Shown here: positions 8,372 through 17,308 of the stretch, piece after piece | Numbering within the stretch: position 1 is the first letter of the stretch | How the letters are laid out: every line of letters begins with the position of its first letter | Assembly (NCBI RefSeq): GCF_016862075.1 | Contig: NZ_BOMG01000076.1 | Location: forward strand, 1 to 64,000 | DNA: 64,000 nucleotides | Reading direction: 5' to 3' | Source: Actinoplanes couchii | GTDB taxonomy: Bacteria > Actinomycetota > Actinomycetes > Mycobacteriales > Micromonosporaceae | Made by a program: the position numbers and the translations under genes | Notes under the pieces: model-generated | Told to the model about the DNA's origin: nothing | Seen by the model: only the letters and a program-made list of their open reading frames with translations | Database searches by the model: none

Positions 8372-9274
8372 GTGACTTTGACCCAGAACGCCCCCGACCA
8401 GCATTCGGTGCAGCCCGCCGCCGACCAGGCGGTGCTCATCGTGCACGGACGGGACCGGACCGGGATCGTCGCGGCCATCAGCGCGGTGCTCGGGCGGCAC
8501 GGGGCCAACATCGTCTCGCTGGACCAGTACTCGGACAACCCGCACGGCGGCGCCTTCTTCCAGCGCACCGTCTTCGGCCGGGCCGGCCTGCGGGCGGCGC
8601 TCCCGGCGATCGAGGCCGACCTGCGGACCGAGCTGTCCGGCGACTTCGAGCTGGAGTGGCAGATCCGGGACCTGTCGGTCCCGAAGCGGGTGGCGATCTT
8701 CGCCTCCAAGGCCGACCACTGCCTGCTCGACCTGCTGTGGCGGCACCGGCGCGGCGAGCTGCCGATCAACATCTCGATGGTGATCTCCAACCACGCGACC
8801 ACCGCGGACGAGGTGCGCTCGTTCGGCATCCCGTTCTTCCACGTGCCGTCACAGGGTAAGGACAAGTCCGCCGCCGAGGCCCAGCACCTGCAGCTGCTCA
8901 CCGGCAACGTCGACTTCGTCGTGCTGGCCCGCTACATGCAGATCCTGTCCGGTGAGTTCATCGAGCGGGTCGGTGTGCCGATCATCAACATCCACCACAG
9001 TTTCCTGCCCGCGTTCATCGGCGCCGACCCGTACGCCAAAGCCGCGCAGCGAGGGGTGAAGCTCGTCGGGGCGACCGCCCACTACGTGACCGAGGACCTG
9101 GACGAGGGCCCGATCATCGAGCAGGACGTGGTCCGGGTGAACCACGCCCACTCCGTCGTCGAGCTGCGCCGTCAGGGCGCCGACGTGGAGCGGGCGGTGC
9201 TGTCCCGGGCGGTGCTGTGGCACGCCGAGGACCGGGTCATCCGGCACGGCAACCACACCATCGTCTTCCAGTAG
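8372..9274 (+). CDS. purU: Formyltetrahydrofolate deformylase
   Basis: Hydrolyses 10-formyl-THF to formate and THF, balancing one-carbon pools. The 300-residue protein has an N-terminal ACT domain (about 20-100, VLIVHGRDRTGIVAAISAVL). The formyltransferase catalytic domain includes FVVLARYMQILS, INIHHSFLPAF and the His/Asp motif GATAHYVTEDLDEGPII. Full family length, no gaps. GTG start about 70 bp after the MazG-like gene. It ends four bases before a convergent gene. Confidence 0.95.
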   Translation: MTLTQNAPDQHSVQPAADQAVLIVHGRDRTGIVAAISAVLGRHGANIVSLDQYSDNPHGGAFFQRTVFGRAGLRAALPAIEADLRTELSGDFELEWQIRDLSVPKRVAIFASKADHCLLDLLWRHRRGELPINISMVISNHATTADEVRSFGIPFFHVPSQGKDKSAAEAQHLQLLTGNVDFVVLARYMQILSGEFIERVGVPIINIHHSFLPAFIGADPYAKAAQRGVKLVGATAHYVTEDLDEGPIIEQDVVRVNHAHSVVELRRQGADVERAVLSRAVLWHAEDRVIRHGNHTIVFQ

Positions 9275-9278
9275 GGGG

Positions 9279-10265
9279 TCACAGCCGCCGCCGGTTCCAG
9301 AGCCGCCAGGACGGGCGGCCCGGCGATCGGGTGCCGGCCGCGCTGCGCAGCAGGGCGTGCGAGTCGCGCACCGTGACGGCCGGGGTCAGCGCGGCCTCGG
9401 TCAGCGCCGTGCCGACCTGGCCGGCGTCCTCACCGACCAGCACCACCGCGCCGACCTGCGCCGGATCGGTGCCGGTGTCGGCGAGCAGCTGCTTGGCCGC
9501 GTCGGCGAGGCACGTCAGGTGCACGGCCGTCGCCGCGGCCAGATCGGCCCGGTTCAACTCGACCGCCCCGTGCGGCTCGGGCAGCAGCATCGACGCCCGG
9601 GGCTGCACCGCGAGGAACGCCCGGGCCTGTTCGACCTCCCGGCTGACCTGCCAGTTGTCCGGGTCGGCATCGGTGCCGGCCCGGGTCGCGGCGACCCGGA
9701 GCAGGGCCTCGTCGACGGCCGGCACCCCCGGTGCCCGGACCGCGGTGGTGCCCAGATGGCGGTAGCCGTCCCGGGCGTCGACCAGGGTCAGTTCCGGCCA
9801 GGCGGTGCCGGAGACGCACACCATGGTCAGGTCGGCACCGGTCAGCGCGGCGGCCGCGGCGGCGGTGCTGACCACCCGGGGGCGGGGCAGCCGGGCCAGG
9901 GCGGCGGCGTTCTCCAGCCGGTGCCGGGCCGGTGGCTCCCAGGCGTGCGCGGTGATCACGGTCAGCGCACCCACCCGGCCGTCGGCTGTCGCGGCGACGT
10001 GGGCCAGGATCGCGGCGACCGCCTCGACCGGCCCGCCGTGGCGGAGCAGGGTCATCGGGTCGGGGCGGTACGACTCCGGATGTCGCAGGCCGTCGGTCAG
10101 GGCGTCACGCCCGGCGGTCCAGGTGCCGGAGTCGTCGAAGACCCCGCTGGGTAGTCGTGCCCGTCCGTCGAAGAGCACGGGCCGCAGCACATCCCCGGAC
10201 TCGTACACCGCGGTGATCCACCATGCGGCGATGTCGACGACCAGATGAAGATCCGTCGTTGGCAT
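9279..10265 (-). CDS. Degenerate actin/Hsp70-fold protein of unknown function
   Basis: About 328 residues from the ATG at 10265. The start LHLVVDIAAWWITAVY resembles the phosphate-1 strand of the Hsp70/actin superfamily. VVSTAAAAAALTG and LTMVCVSGTAWPELTLVD look like the second lobe with its phosphate-2 strand. VGAVVLVGEDAGQVGTALTEA resembles the adenosine motif. The conserved catalytic Gly-rich elements are weak, so ATPase activity is doubtful. Hsp70-like proteins of this kind are frequent in actinobacteria, often without chaperone substrate domains. Assignment is by pattern only. It is convergent with purU. Confidence 0.5.
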   Translation of the reverse strand: MPTTDLHLVVDIAAWWITAVYESGDVLRPVLFDGRARLPSGVFDDSGTWTAGRDALTDGLRHPESYRPDPMTLLRHGGPVEAVAAILAHVAATADGRVGALTVITAHAWEPPARHRLENAAALARLPRPRVVSTAAAAAALTGADLTMVCVSGTAWPELTLVDARDGYRHLGTTAVRAPGVPAVDEALLRVAATRAGTDADPDNWQVSREVEQARAFLAVQPRASMLLPEPHGAVELNRADLAAATAVHLTCLADAAKQLLADTGTDPAQVGAVVLVGEDAGQVGTALTEAALTPAVTVRDSHALLRSAAGTRSPGRPSWRLWNRRRL

Positions 10266-10361
10266 GCCCGGCAGTGTCTCAAAAGGACGAATCCAATGGC
10301 ACGTCTTGTCCGGAATTTTCCACGCATAGTGATAGATCAGCAACCGTATGCTAAGTGTTGC

Positions 10362-11201
10362 CTACAGTCGCGTCGCGGTCCGCACGAGACTAGCCAACGC
10401 CCGGGACCGGCTGTGCGGGGGCCAGGCGACCACCGTGGTGACCCGCGGGGCGTCCGGCACCGGCACCGCGGCCAGCCCGGTGACCAGGGACCGGACCGAC
10501 TCCGGCAGGATCACCGCGGTCCGGCCCAGCGCCACCAGTTGCAGCAGCTGGGCGTGGTCGTGGATCTCCGGGCCCGGCCCGTCCGGATAGCTGCCGTCGC
10601 CGAGCGGCCAGCGGGCCGGCGGCAGCCCCGGGATGCTCAGCGCCTCGGCGACCGTCATCGACTCCCGGACACTGAGCGGATGCCCGGCCGGCAGTATCAC
10701 CGCCTGCCGTTCGGTGGCGATCTCCTCGGTGTCGAAACCGGCCACCGAGTCGAACGGCAGGTGCAGCAGCGCCACGTCGGCCCGCCCGTCACGCAGGGCC
10801 GGCTCCTGCTCGCGGATCCCGCACAGCATCACCTCGACCGGCACCGCGTCCGGCTCGGCGGCGTAGGCGTCCAGCAGTTTCGCCAGCACCTCACCGGCCG
10901 CGCCCGCCTTCGACACCAGGACCAGGCCCGGTGCCCCGGGACTCGACGCCCGCCGGGTACGCCGTTCGGCGGCCGCCATCGCGTCCAGCGCCGCCCGGCC
11001 CTCGTCCAGCAGCACGGCGCCGGCCTCGGTCAGCGCCACCGCCCGGCTGGTGCGCTCCAGCAGGGTCACGCCGAGCCGGTGCTCCAGCTGCCGGATCGCC
11101 CGGGACAGCGGCGGCTGGGCGATCCCCAGGCGCAGGGCGGCCCGGCCGAAGTGCAGTTCCTCGGCGACCGCCACGAAGTAGCGCAACTCCCGCGTCTCCA
11201 C
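10362..11201 (-). CDS. LysR-family transcriptional regulator
   Basis: Regulator of 279 residues. The winged helix at 1-60 starts RELRYFVAVAEELHFGRAA and includes QPPLSRAIRQLEHRLG. A periplasmic-binding-like effector domain follows (about 90-279). GTG start. It is divergent from an SDR gene whose start is about 95 bp away, with two short palindromes between them, the classical arrangement for LysR control of the neighbour. Effector unknown. Confidence 0.9.
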   Translation of the reverse strand: METRELRYFVAVAEELHFGRAALRLGIAQPPLSRAIRQLEHRLGVTLLERTSRAVALTEAGAVLLDEGRAALDAMAAAERRTRRASSPGAPGLVLVSKAGAAGEVLAKLLDAYAAEPDAVPVEVMLCGIREQEPALRDGRADVALLHLPFDSVAGFDTEEIATERQAVILPAGHPLSVRESMTVAEALSIPGLPPARWPLGDGSYPDGPGPEIHDHAQLLQLVALGRTAVILPESVRSLVTGLAAVPVPDAPRVTTVVAWPPHSRSRALASLVRTATRL

Positions 11202-11225
11202 ACCGGCAACGGTAACGCCGCTTCG

Positions 11226-11252
11226 ATACCCGTACGGTATGGGTCCGTACCC
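11226..11252. promoter_or_regulatory. Paired palindromes between divergent LysR and SDR genes
   Basis: ATACC-CGTAC-GGTAT (11226-11240) is a perfect five-base inverted repeat. GGGT-CCGT-ACCC (11241-11252) follows directly. They lie 25 bp upstream of the LysR start and about 45 bp upstream of the SDR start. They are the obvious candidate LysR binding sites. Confidence 0.55.
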
Positions 11253-11296
11253 AAGTGGTGTTGGTCTTCGCTCTTGACCCGGCCAGGATCGACGGC

Positions 11297-12025
11297 ATGA
11301 CCGACAACAACACCATTGCGCTGGTCACCGGCGCTAACAAGGGCATCGGACACGCCATCGCCACCGCACTCGGCGGGCTCGGCTGGACGGTCGGGATCGG
11401 CGCCCGCGACGACACCCGCCGGGCGGCCGCGGTGCGGGACCTGCGGGCGGCCGGTGTCGACGCGTTCGAGGTCCCGCTCGACGTCACCGACGACGCCAGT
11501 GTCACCGCCGCGGCCGCCCTGATCGGCGAGCGGGCCGGCCGCCTCGACGTGCTGATCAACAACGCCGCGATCACCGGTGGCTGGGCGCAGGCGCCCACCG
11601 AGACCGACCTGGACGTCGTCCGGACCGTGATGGAGACCAACGTGCTCGGCGTCATCCGGGTCACCGACACGATGCTGCCGCTGCTGCGCCGTTCGGCCTC
11701 CCCGCGGATCGTCAACATGTCCAGTTCGGTGGGTTCGCTGACCCGGCAGAACGAGCCGGGTGACACGACCGGGCCGCTGTCGATGGCCTACGCCCCGTCC
11801 AAGACCTTCCTGAACGCGGTCACCGTGCAGTACGCGAAGGCCCTGCGGGACACCGGCATCCTGATCAACATGGCCTGCCCGGGGTTCGTCAAGACCGACC
11901 TGAACGGGCACCGCGGCCACCGCACCCCGGCCGAGGGCGCCGTCGCCGCGGTGCGCCTGGCGACCCTGCCGGACGGCGGCCCGACCGGCGCGTTCTTCGA
12001 CGAGGATGGTCCTATCGCCTGGTGA
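11297..12025 (+). CDS. Short-chain dehydrogenase/reductase
   Basis: NAD(P)-dependent oxidoreductase of 242 residues. TGANKGIGHAIA at about 10-21 is the cofactor-binding motif. NNAAITGG follows strand 4. The catalytic residues are Ser in NMSSSVGS and YAPSK (Tyr and Lys). The sequence resembles plant and bacterial carbonyl reductase-like SDRs. Start ATG at 11297. The 3' end overlaps the convergent aminotransferase by 14 bp. Probably regulated by the divergent LysR protein. Substrate unknown. Confidence 0.88.
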   Translation: MTDNNTIALVTGANKGIGHAIATALGGLGWTVGIGARDDTRRAAAVRDLRAAGVDAFEVPLDVTDDASVTAAAALIGERAGRLDVLINNAAITGGWAQAPTETDLDVVRTVMETNVLGVIRVTDTMLPLLRRSASPRIVNMSSSVGSLTRQNEPGDTTGPLSMAYAPSKTFLNAVTVQYAKALRDTGILINMACPGFVKTDLNGHRGHRTPAEGAVAAVRLATLPDGGPTGAFFDEDGPIAW

Positions 12026-13079
12026 GCCGCCGCAGGATCTCGTCCAGGACCGGGCGGGAGGTGGCGAAGTTGAGCCGGGCGAATCCGTCGCCGCCCGGTC
12101 CGAACGACGGCCCCGGGCTCAGTTTCACGCCGGCGCCGTCCGGGGCGTCGATCCGCAGCCAGGCCAGGTAGGTCGCCTCCGGCACGTGCTGGCCGGGGAA
12201 GGCGGCGGCCACCAGGTCACGGTTGCGGGCCAGCAGGGCGCGGACCTCGGCCAGCCACGGCTCGCCGTGTTCCCAGGCGGCCAGGGTGCCCAGCACACCC
12301 GTGGTGCCGGGCTGACCTAGCAGCCGTTCGGGCAGGGCGTCGAGCGCCGCCCGGACCCGGGGGACCGCCACGTCGGCGACCGCGCACCGCAGCCCGGCCA
12401 GGTTGAACGCCTTGCTCGCCGACGCCAGGGTGATCGTCCGGTCCGGCGCGAACGGGGCGAACGCCAGGTGCCGGTGCGGTTCGTAGGTCAGTTCCGAGTG
12501 GATCTCGTCGGCGATCACCAGCAGGTCGTGGGTGTCGGCGACCGCGGCCAGCGCGGACAGCTCGTCCCGGCTGAACACCCGCCCGGTCGGGTTCTGCGGG
12601 TTCACCAGGATCAGCGCCCGGCACCCGGCGAGCGCCCGCCGGTCGATGTCGAACGTCCAGCGGGAACCGCCGTCGACCATCGGGATCGGGACCAGGCGGC
12701 GGCCCATCCGCTCGACCGCGGCCAGGAACGGTGGATATCCGGGGGTGTGCACGGCGATCGCGTCACCCGGCTCGGTCGCCACCCACAGGATCGCCTCCAG
12801 CGCGTGGATCATGTCGGTGAAGAGCCGGATCGCGCCCGGATCCGGCCGGTGCCCCCATTTCCCGGCGGTCCGCCGGACGTACGCGCCGATCAACGGGTTC
12901 TCCTGTGGGTCGTCCTCCCACGGCGGATAGCAGAGGTCGGCGCCGGCGATCGCGTCCCGCACCGGCGTGGGCACCGGGAAGTCCATGTCGGCGATCCATG
13001 CCGGGATCGCGCCGCCGGCCCGCGCCCACTTGATCCCGGGCGACCTGATCAATTCGGAGACTTCGATGTCATCGAGCAT
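12012..13079 (-). CDS. PatB/MalY-type PLP aminotransferase (probable cystathionine beta-lyase)
   Basis: Fold-type I PLP enzyme of 355 residues. Motifs include IPAWIADMDFPVPTPVRDAI near the N-terminus (MalY/PatB signature), LVNPQNPTGRVFS, VIADEIHSEL (PLP-binding Asp) and the Schiff-base lysine in LASASKAFNLAGLR. MalY/PatB enzymes cleave C-S bonds of cystathionine or cysteine conjugates. The gene starts nine bases after the Ser/Thr kinase stop on the same strand and may be cotranscribed with it. Confidence 0.85.
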   Translation of the reverse strand: MLDDIEVSELIRSPGIKWARAGGAIPAWIADMDFPVPTPVRDAIAGADLCYPPWEDDPQENPLIGAYVRRTAGKWGHRPDPGAIRLFTDMIHALEAILWVATEPGDAIAVHTPGYPPFLAAVERMGRRLVPIPMVDGGSRWTFDIDRRALAGCRALILVNPQNPTGRVFSRDELSALAAVADTHDLLVIADEIHSELTYEPHRHLAFAPFAPDRTITLASASKAFNLAGLRCAVADVAVPRVRAALDALPERLLGQPGTTGVLGTLAAWEHGEPWLAEVRALLARNRDLVAAAFPGQHVPEATYLAWLRIDAPDGAGVKLSPGPSFGPGGDGFARLNFATSRPVLDEILRRLTRR

Positions 13080-13088
13080 GGGGCCACG

Positions 13089-16000
13089 CTAACGGCACGC
13101 CTGCTGGAACGGCGACCGCGGCAGATGGACCCGCCATTCGGTCTCGGTCAGGCCGCCCTGCCGCAGACACGCCTCGGCCAGCGGATCCCGCAGCGTCATC
13201 TGGATCGCGCTGACGTCCCAGACCGTGGTGCCGAGCGGATCGCCGACGGTCAGCAGCGGCGCGTCCGGGCTGAACCCGCCGGAGATCGCCCGGCCCGGCA
13301 GCACCGCGGCCCGCAGCGGCGCCGCGTCGGGGGAGAGGTGCCAGAGCACGGTGCCGGAGTCGCCGGTGACCGCGACCAGGCTGCGATCCGCGGCGATACT
13401 CACGGTGACCGGGCCGCCGTCACCGCGCGGGAGGGTGTGGACGGTGCCGCCGGACCAGACGACCACCTCCCGCTGCCCGGCGACGATCGTGCCGCCCCGC
13501 GCTTCCAGGCTCTGGAAACCGCCCCGGGTGGGGAGCGTGCCGGCCCGGTGCGGCGCGGCCGGGTCGATCATGGACCAGACGGTCAGCGACGACTCCGATC
13601 CGCCGTTGTCCCCGGCCACCACCAGATCGCCGGTGACCTCGTCGAACGTCGCCGCCGCCACCCACGACGCCGGGAGCTCGGCCACCGGTTCCGCCGCGGC
13701 GCCGGCGGCCAGCCGGTAGACCCGGATCCGGGACTGGTCGGAGAAGACGGTGGCCAGCCCGTGCACCGGATCGGCGGCGATCACCCGCTCCAGCAGTTTG
13801 CGGGGCGCCGGCCCGGACAGGTCGTAGACGGCGCCGGTCGCGTACAGCAGGTCACCGGCGAGCCGGGCCTGGACCATGCCGCTGACCGACAGTGCCGGCC
13901 GGGCCTCGTCCAGCCGGGCCAGGTCCCAGAACTCGATCCGCCTGGTGCCCGGCGAGGTCACCGCCAGCACCCCACCGTGCACGCCGACCGTGCGCTCCGG
14001 GTCCGGTACGCCGTCGATCCGGGCCTTGAGCAGCGGCGCGAACGGTTCCACCCGCCACAGCGCCGCCGACCGGGCCGCGCCCTGCCAGCCCGCGGTGAGC
14101 AGTCGTTCCCCGTCCGGCGTGAAGTCGATCGAGGAGATCCAGCCGGTGTCCCGGCGCAGCGTGCGCACCGCGAGCGGGGCGGCCGGGTCGGCGAGGCTCC
14201 ACAGTCCCACGGTCCGCTGGTCGCCGCCGACCGCGAGGATCTCACCGTCCGGATCGAACGCCATCGCGGTGACCGCCCCACCGTCGCCGGCGAACCGGGA
14301 CAGCAGCCGCGGTTTCGCCGGATCCCGCAGATCGTAGAGCCGCACCCCGTCGGTGACGGTGGCCGCGGCGAGCAGCGTGCCGTCCGGACTGAACGCCAGG
14401 TTCAGCACCGCGTCCGCATCGGTGATCACCGAGAGCCGCGCCGGCTGCCCGGACGCCGACCACACGGTCAGCAGCTCACCCTCGGCCACCCCGGCGAGCA
14501 GCCGCCCGTCCGGGCTGAGCCGGGCCCCGCCCCGGGTCGCCGTCCCGGCCGCCGCGGACCACACCGACCGCGGTCGTTTTCGGTCACCGACGTCCCACAA
14601 CTCGATCCGGTCGGACACCGTCAGCAGCCGCTGCCCGCCGGCGCCGAACTGCACCCCGTCCCACGCCTGCCCGGTCAGCTCGGCCAGCGGGTACGCCCCG
14701 TAGGTGTCCCACAGCTGCAACCGGGCGCCGGCCGTCGCGATCGTCCGGCCGTCCGGGCTGAACGACAGGTCGGCCGTCTCACCGTCCACGGCCAGCGCGC
14801 CCACCCGCTCGAACCGGCCGCCCCCGGCCGACCACAGTGCCACGTCACCGGCCCCGGCCGTCGCCACCATCGCGCCGTCCGGGCGGAACTCGGCCGCGTA
14901 CACCGCCTCGTCCGGGCTCAGCTCCCCGTCGTACCCGGTGGCCAGGGCCGCGTCGATCGCCGCCCGGCTGCGCGCCGACGGGCTGATCCGCTCGGCGCTC
15001 ACCGCCAGCCGCAGCGCCAGCCCCGGATCGCCGCTCAGGACCTGCGCCGACCGGTCCAGCAGATCCCGCTGCGCCAGCGCCCGGTCCTGCCGGGCCACCG
15101 TGTCACCGGCCCGGTCCAGATAGGCGAACGCCGCCCCGGCCAGCAGGACCGGCACCAGCGCCGCGGCGATCCACTTCCGTCTCGGCCGGCGGACGGCTCG
15201 CGCGGCCAGGGCCGCCCTACGCAGTTCGGGGGCCGGGCGACCGGCCGACAACAGCGCGTCCAGCAACTCGGGCGCGGCCGGACGGCGGGCCGGATCCTTC
15301 TGCAGCGCGGCCGCGGCCAGTGCCCGCAACGGCTCCGGGACACCGTCCAGATCGGGCTCACGGGTCAGGATCCGGCCGATCGTCGCGAGCGGGGAGTCGC
15401 CGCCGAACGGGGTCCGCCCGGTCGCCGCGAACCCGACCAGGACACCCCACGCGAACACGTCGGCGGGCGGTCCGACCCGGCCCCGGGCGGCGGTGTCCAG
15501 ACACTCCGGCGCCAGGTAGCCGACGGTGCCGATCACCTGATCAGGACCGGTCAGCCCGGCTGTCAGATCGACACCCCGGGCGATCCCGAAGTCGATCACC
15601 TTGGGCAGGCCGACGGCCAGCAGCACGTTCGCCGGTTTGAGGTCCCGGTGCACCACCCCCGCCCCGTGGATGGCGACCAGGGCGGTGGCCACGCCGACCG
15701 CCACCGCGTACAACTCGGAAGGGGGTAGAGGTCCTCGCTCGTGCACGACCTCGGCGAGACTCGGGCCGTCGACGAACTCGACGATCAGATAGGGCGGATC
15801 GTGCTCCAGATCGTCGTGCAGCACCGCGGCCGTGCAGAACGGCGGTACCTGCCGCGCCCTTCGCACCTCACTGCGGAACCGGGCCAGGAACGTCGGGTCG
15901 GCCGCCTGCTCCGGCCGCACCACCTTGATCGCGACCCGCCGCCCGTCCGGATCCTCGGCCAGGTAGACCGTGCCCATGCCGCCGCTTCCGAGCCGCCCGA

Positions 16001-16106
16001 CCACGACATGCTCACCGAGCCGCTCCGGATCGCCGGCCAGCAACGGGGTGACGGGCACCCTCCCAGTCTCGTCAGGACGCGCCGGCTTTTCCTTTACACA
16101 CACCAT
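13089..16106 (-). CDS. Receptor-like Ser/Thr protein kinase with WD40 repeat ectodomain
   Basis: Transmembrane Hanks-type kinase of about 1005 residues. The kinase domain is at about 31-290: GRLGSGGMGTVYLA glycine loop, Lys61 in VAIKVV, HRDLKPAN at 153-160 and DFG at 172-174, all intact, so it should be active. A basic juxtamembrane stretch leads to one membrane segment at about 312-330. The remaining 670 residues contain repeated FSPDGRTIATAG-type WD40 blades, apparently about two propellers, outside the membrane. The start is uncertain: the ATG at 16106 has little ribosome binding site, and a GTG at 16055 is an alternative. It lies between an Lrp regulator and a PatB-like enzyme on the same strand. 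Confidence 0.9.
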   Translation of the reverse strand: MVCVKEKPARPDETGRVPVTPLLAGDPERLGEHVVVGRLGSGGMGTVYLAEDPDGRRVAIKVVRPEQAADPTFLARFRSEVRRARQVPPFCTAAVLHDDLEHDPPYLIVEFVDGPSLAEVVHERGPLPPSELYAVAVGVATALVAIHGAGVVHRDLKPANVLLAVGLPKVIDFGIARGVDLTAGLTGPDQVIGTVGYLAPECLDTAARGRVGPPADVFAWGVLVGFAATGRTPFGGDSPLATIGRILTREPDLDGVPEPLRALAAAALQKDPARRPAAPELLDALLSAGRPAPELRRAALAARAVRRPRRKWIAAALVPVLLAGAAFAYLDRAGDTVARQDRALAQRDLLDRSAQVLSGDPGLALRLAVSAERISPSARSRAAIDAALATGYDGELSPDEAVYAAEFRPDGAMVATAGAGDVALWSAGGGRFERVGALAVDGETADLSFSPDGRTIATAGARLQLWDTYGAYPLAELTGQAWDGVQFGAGGQRLLTVSDRIELWDVGDRKRPRSVWSAAAGTATRGGARLSPDGRLLAGVAEGELLTVWSASGQPARLSVITDADAVLNLAFSPDGTLLAAATVTDGVRLYDLRDPAKPRLLSRFAGDGGAVTAMAFDPDGEILAVGGDQRTVGLWSLADPAAPLAVRTLRRDTGWISSIDFTPDGERLLTAGWQGAARSAALWRVEPFAPLLKARIDGVPDPERTVGVHGGVLAVTSPGTRRIEFWDLARLDEARPALSVSGMVQARLAGDLLYATGAVYDLSGPAPRKLLERVIAADPVHGLATVFSDQSRIRVYRLAAGAAAEPVAELPASWVAAATFDEVTGDLVVAGDNGGSESSLTVWSMIDPAAPHRAGTLPTRGGFQSLEARGGTIVAGQREVVVWSGGTVHTLPRGDGGPVTVSIAADRSLVAVTGDSGTVLWHLSPDAAPLRAAVLPGRAISGGFSPDAPLLTVGDPLGTTVWDVSAIQMTLRDPLAEACLRQGGLTETEWRVHLPRSPFQQACR

Positions 16107-16176
16107 TTTTTCGTACGGGTGGGTAAAGTCCCGTGGCAGTCACGCGAGGCCCGGCGGCATCCCGGACCGCCCGGGT

Positions 16177-17133
16177 TCACTCGGGCTGACCCACACACTC
16201 CACGTGCAGGTCGGGGCCGGGGCGTGCCGGGTGTACCGGGATCGTTCCGAGGTCGTGGTCGTAGGCCTCGCGGGCGATCCGCACGTGCAGCCACGTCTCG
16301 ACGTGCAGGACCGACGGCAGGGCACGCAACCGGTCGACCAGGGCGTTGTAGCGGCGCAGTGATCCGAAACCGACAGTGGCGATCATGTCGAAACGGCCCA
16401 GGCACCGTGCCAGGAACTCCAGCCCCGGGTCGCCCCGCAGTTCGTTCTGCGCCTCCCGGCACTCGTAGCGGGCGTTCACCCCGATGCCGAACAGGAACTC
16501 GCTGGTCATGTCGGCCCGTTGGTGGACCGCGCCGATCTTGAGGACGCCGGAGTCGAGCAGCCGCACGGTCCGGGTCCGGCAGGCGCTGATCGACAGCCCG
16601 GCCGCGGCGGCGATCTCGGCGTAGGTGGCCCGGCCGTCCCGCTGCAACGCGGTCATGATCGCCAGGTCGATACCGTCCAGGGCCGGCCGGTCGTCGGCCA
16701 GGGCCCGCCCGCCGAAGAAGCTCTCGATGATCTGCTCGTACAGGTGCACCTCCACGTCGAGGACCTCGGGGATCGCCCGCAACGCCATCAGCTGGGACTG
16801 CAGCGCGCCGGCGCCGGGCAGCCGGGTCTCGGCGCCGATCTGGTGGGTTCCGGTGGTCTCGGCGATGAACCGGAGCGAATCCATTCCGGTCAGCGCCTCG
16901 ATCACCGGGGCGGTGCTGCCGGAGACCCGCAGCGACAGGTGGGCGGTGACCGGCAGACCGGCCGCGTACGGATGGATGCCCGCGACGATCCGCAGCCGCC
17001 CGTCGGCGATCAGGGTGTTCACCCGGCCGGCGACGATCTCCCGGTTGGTGCCCAGGTCCCGGGCCATCGCGGAGAACGACGCCCGTCCGTCCCGGCGCAG
17101 GGTGGCGATGATGCCCTCGGTCAGCGCGTCCAT
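16177..17133 (-). CDS. Lrp/AsnC-family regulator with two HTH-RAM units
   Basis: 318 residues, twice the usual Lrp length. The first AsnC-type helix-turn-helix starts LTEGIIATLRRDGRASFSAM at residue 4, and its ligand-binding half follows. A second helix-turn-helix begins at about 154 (IDLAIMTALQRDGRATYAEI) with a second effector domain to the end. Such duplicated Lrp proteins are common in actinobacteria. It is divergent from the nitroreductase with about 175 bp between starts. About 70 bp separate its stop from the kinase. Confidence 0.88.
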   Translation of the reverse strand: MDALTEGIIATLRRDGRASFSAMARDLGTNREIVAGRVNTLIADGRLRIVAGIHPYAAGLPVTAHLSLRVSGSTAPVIEALTGMDSLRFIAETTGTHQIGAETRLPGAGALQSQLMALRAIPEVLDVEVHLYEQIIESFFGGRALADDRPALDGIDLAIMTALQRDGRATYAEIAAAAGLSISACRTRTVRLLDSGVLKIGAVHQRADMTSEFLFGIGVNARYECREAQNELRGDPGLEFLARCLGRFDMIATVGFGSLRRYNALVDRLRALPSVLHVETWLHVRIAREAYDHDLGTIPVHPARPGPDLHVECVGQPE

Positions 17134-17308
17134 CTTTCCGAAGTTCCTCCAAACGTCTTCCGGCGTACGCGAATTTGCGGCCCTATCATGGCTTCCGGAC
17201 TCCTTATCGACAATCTACTCTCGTGCGACGGCGATTTTGCGGAGCGAGGCGGCTCCGGCAGCATATCCGCGCCTTGACCCGTCTGTCGGCGGTGGCGACG
17301 ATACAGGC

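Noticed and set aside
12468..15728. A 1086-codon open frame on the plus strand
   Set aside because: It is antisense to the Ser/Thr kinase-WD40 gene and results from high GC content; its translation is rich in Arg, Gly, Pro and His without any domain.
17274..17308. TTGACC-based promoter for the nitroreductase
   Set aside because: The -35 is good, but no convincing -10 fits a 16-18 bp spacer before the ATG.
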